Origin: Methanobacteriota archaeon
GTDB lineage: Archaea; Methanobacteriota; Methanobacteria; Methanobacteriales; Methanobacteriaceae
Assembly (NCBI GenBank): GCA_023411115.1
Contig: JAEYPF010000020.1
Coordinates: 1 to 64,000 of the forward strand
DNA: 64,000 nt
Direction: 5' to 3'
Shown: positions 62,793-64,000 of the stretch, piece by piece
Numbering within the stretch: position 1 is the first letter of the stretch
How the letters are laid out: each line of letters opens with the position of its first letter
The notes under the pieces: generated by a model
What the model saw: only the letters and a program-made list of their open reading frames with translations
Told to the model about the DNA's origin: nothing
Database searches by the model: none
Made by a program: the position numbers and the translations under genes

Positions 62793-64000
62793 ATGACGCC
62801 CTCTTTAACTAGCGGATATCCGGCGGCTTTCCAGGCACGTATGCTGCCCAGAACATTAGCAACTCCTTCATACTGGTTATTTTTTAATATACTTGTTGCA
62901 ATACTGGCTCTATTTCCTGTATCACAGTATACAACAATATATTTGTCTTTTGGTACTTCATTAAGGCAGTATTGTAAGTCCCCAACATAGATATGATATG
63001 CACCTTCAATGTATCCTTCTTCCCATTCCCTAAGCTCTCTTACATCAAGTATAAATATAGATTCATCGTTCTGGCGCTTTTTTAAATCATGTACAGACCA
63101 GGTATCCACAGTTTCTATTTTCTCTCCACTGTTAGACCAGCTTGTAAACCCGCCTGATAAATATCCAAATACATTGTCGTATCCAAGTCTTATAAGGTAC
63201 CTCATAATTTGATTAATGGATTCATTGCTTTCATCGATTATTGTAATGGGGTCTTCATAATTGAGCATCCATCCCGCAAAATAAGTCAGTCCATGTTTCC
63301 ATATATTCAAGGTGCTGGGGACATGGCCTCCTGCATAACTTGCAGCCATTCTAACATCAACGACCTGAGTGTCGTTAATATGGTCTTTAAATTCTTTCAG
63401 GGTTAATGGGTATGGATATGGAAGCCTGCAAAGGATAGGTGCTCCATATTTATTGTATTCGGCCATTTTATCGAAATAAGGGGCTTTAACCAATTTTTCC
63501 TTTAATTTAAATTCAATGAAATCTTTCTTATTCATCTGAAGGGCATGATTGGTTTTCTTTTCATATCCTATGGTTGTAAATTCACTTTCACGGATATCTG
63601 CCCCACATACTGAACCGGAACCATGTGCAGGAAATACCAAAACATGGTCACCTAGGAGAAGTATTTTTTCAAACAGGCTGTCATGAAGTTTTTCTGCCAT
63701 TTCATGCACTTTATTTTCACCATAAAGATCAGTTCTTCCTACTTCACCAGCAAAAAGTGCATCACCTGTAAAAACCATATATGCATCATCAGATACGTTT
63801 TTATCCTTTAATACTAAGGATATACTCTCATCAGTATGTCCGGGTGTTTCAAGAATTTTTAATTCTACAGAACCTATATTAAATGTATCTCCTTCGCTTA
63901 CAGAGTTCCCATATGCGAAATCTAAATTTTTGCCATGGTATATTTCTGCATTAACTCTTTTTGAAAGCTCACGTGAACCAATTACATAATCTTCATTACA
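62789..64000 (-). CDS. Metallo-beta-lactamase/rhodanese protein, 5' end outside window
   Basis: The frame stays open to the window edge, so the N-terminus lies beyond 64000; 403 codons are seen. The visible part has a metallo-beta-lactamase domain (ILETPGHTDESISLV; MVFTGDALFAGEVGRTDL; VFPAHGSGSVCG) followed by two rhodanese domains. The first rhodanese lacks the active-site cysteine (YLIRLGYDNVFGYLSGGF region); the second keeps it in YIVVYCDTGNRASIA. This is the persulfide dioxygenase-rhodanese (ETHE1/Blh-like) layout that oxidises or moves sulfane sulfur, unusual for a strict anaerobe as a dioxygenase, so a different hydrolase use is possible. Confidence 0.85.
   Translation of the reverse strand, partial: CNEDYVIGSRELSKRVNAEIYHGKNLDFAYGNSVSEGDTFNIGSVELKILETPGHTDESISLVLKDKNVSDDAYMVFTGDALFAGEVGRTDLYGENKVHEMAEKLHDSLFEKILLLGDHVLVFPAHGSGSVCGADIRESEFTTIGYEKKTNHALQMNKKDFIEFKLKEKLVKAPYFDKMAEYNKYGAPILCRLPYPYPLTLKEFKDHINDTQVVDVRMAASYAGGHVPSTLNIWKHGLTYFAGWMLNYEDPITIIDESNESINQIMRYLIRLGYDNVFGYLSGGFTSWSNSGEKIETVDTWSVHDLKKRQNDESIFILDVRELREWEEGYIEGAYHIYVGDLQYCLNEVPKDKYIVVYCDTGNRASIATSILKNNQYEGVANVLGSIRAWKAAGYPLVKEGVI

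Overview
The window comes from a methanogenic archaeon of the order Methanobacteriales, most likely a mesophilic Methanobacterium. The evidence is an Mvh-type F420-non-reducing [NiFe] hydrogenase with its polyferredoxin, methanofuran tyrosine decarboxylase (MfnA), archaeal ribosomal protein L10e, methanogen-type seryl-tRNA synthetase, KEOPS Pcc1, aTrm56, CbiS and a methanogen-type nif operon with nifI1/nifI2 between nifH and nifD. DNA is AT-rich with very AT-rich spacers. Many starts follow GGAGG or GGTGA ribosome binding sites, and several starts are TTG. I saw no rRNA, tRNA, CRISPR array or transposase.

Layout. 0.4-4.4 kb: mvhDGAB operon. 4.4-15 kb: housekeeping genes (CooT-like, a GNAT gene broken by a repeat, pyrC, a phospholipase-D-like protein, a HIGH-type nucleotidyltransferase with an FKBP, serS, pcc1, a CooC-like ATPase). 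15-22.7 kb: rpl10e, ppsA, mfnA, a fumarase beta subunit, trm56, cobS, cbiS and a PII-like protein. 23-32 kb: a secreted protein, two stand-alone response regulators, queC, larC, a methyltransferase, pycB and a GT-C-like membrane protein. 32.2-42.3 kb: nitrogen fixation cluster nifH-I1-I2-D-K-E-N-X, two small ferredoxins and a DMSO-reductase-family molybdo/tungsto-enzyme. A GGAA-N6-TTCC operator sits at the nifH promoter. 42.5-45.7 kb: papain-like protease with a chagasin-type inhibitor, inositol-phosphate synthase and a small exporter.

47-58 kb is an accessory region: PadR regulators, two QueG-like iron-sulfur proteins (one with four N-terminal Cys-X-Cys repeats), DUF166, thioredoxin-type arsenate reductase, a DGC zinc-binding protein, two ArsR regulators, an ArsN-like acetyltransferase, GyrI-like proteins (one fused to DUF3795), and a membrane-protein pair of which one copy is frameshifted. 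It looks like an arsenic/metal or xenobiotic stress island, but no arsenite exporter is present. 58-64 kb: AlkD-like protein, a VWA/MoxR pair, a flavin split-barrel protein, a GalT-like protein and a metallo-beta-lactamase/rhodanese protein cut by the window edge.

The most novel-looking items are a modular composite hairpin repeat present in four copies (one of 104 bp splitting a GNAT gene, one overlapping the end of cobS), the QueG-like/DUF166/ArsC/DGC island with its Cys-rich proteins, the molybdo-enzyme next to nif, the protease-inhibitor pair, and a structured RNA candidate between nifK and nifE. All assignments are from reading motifs; no database search was run.
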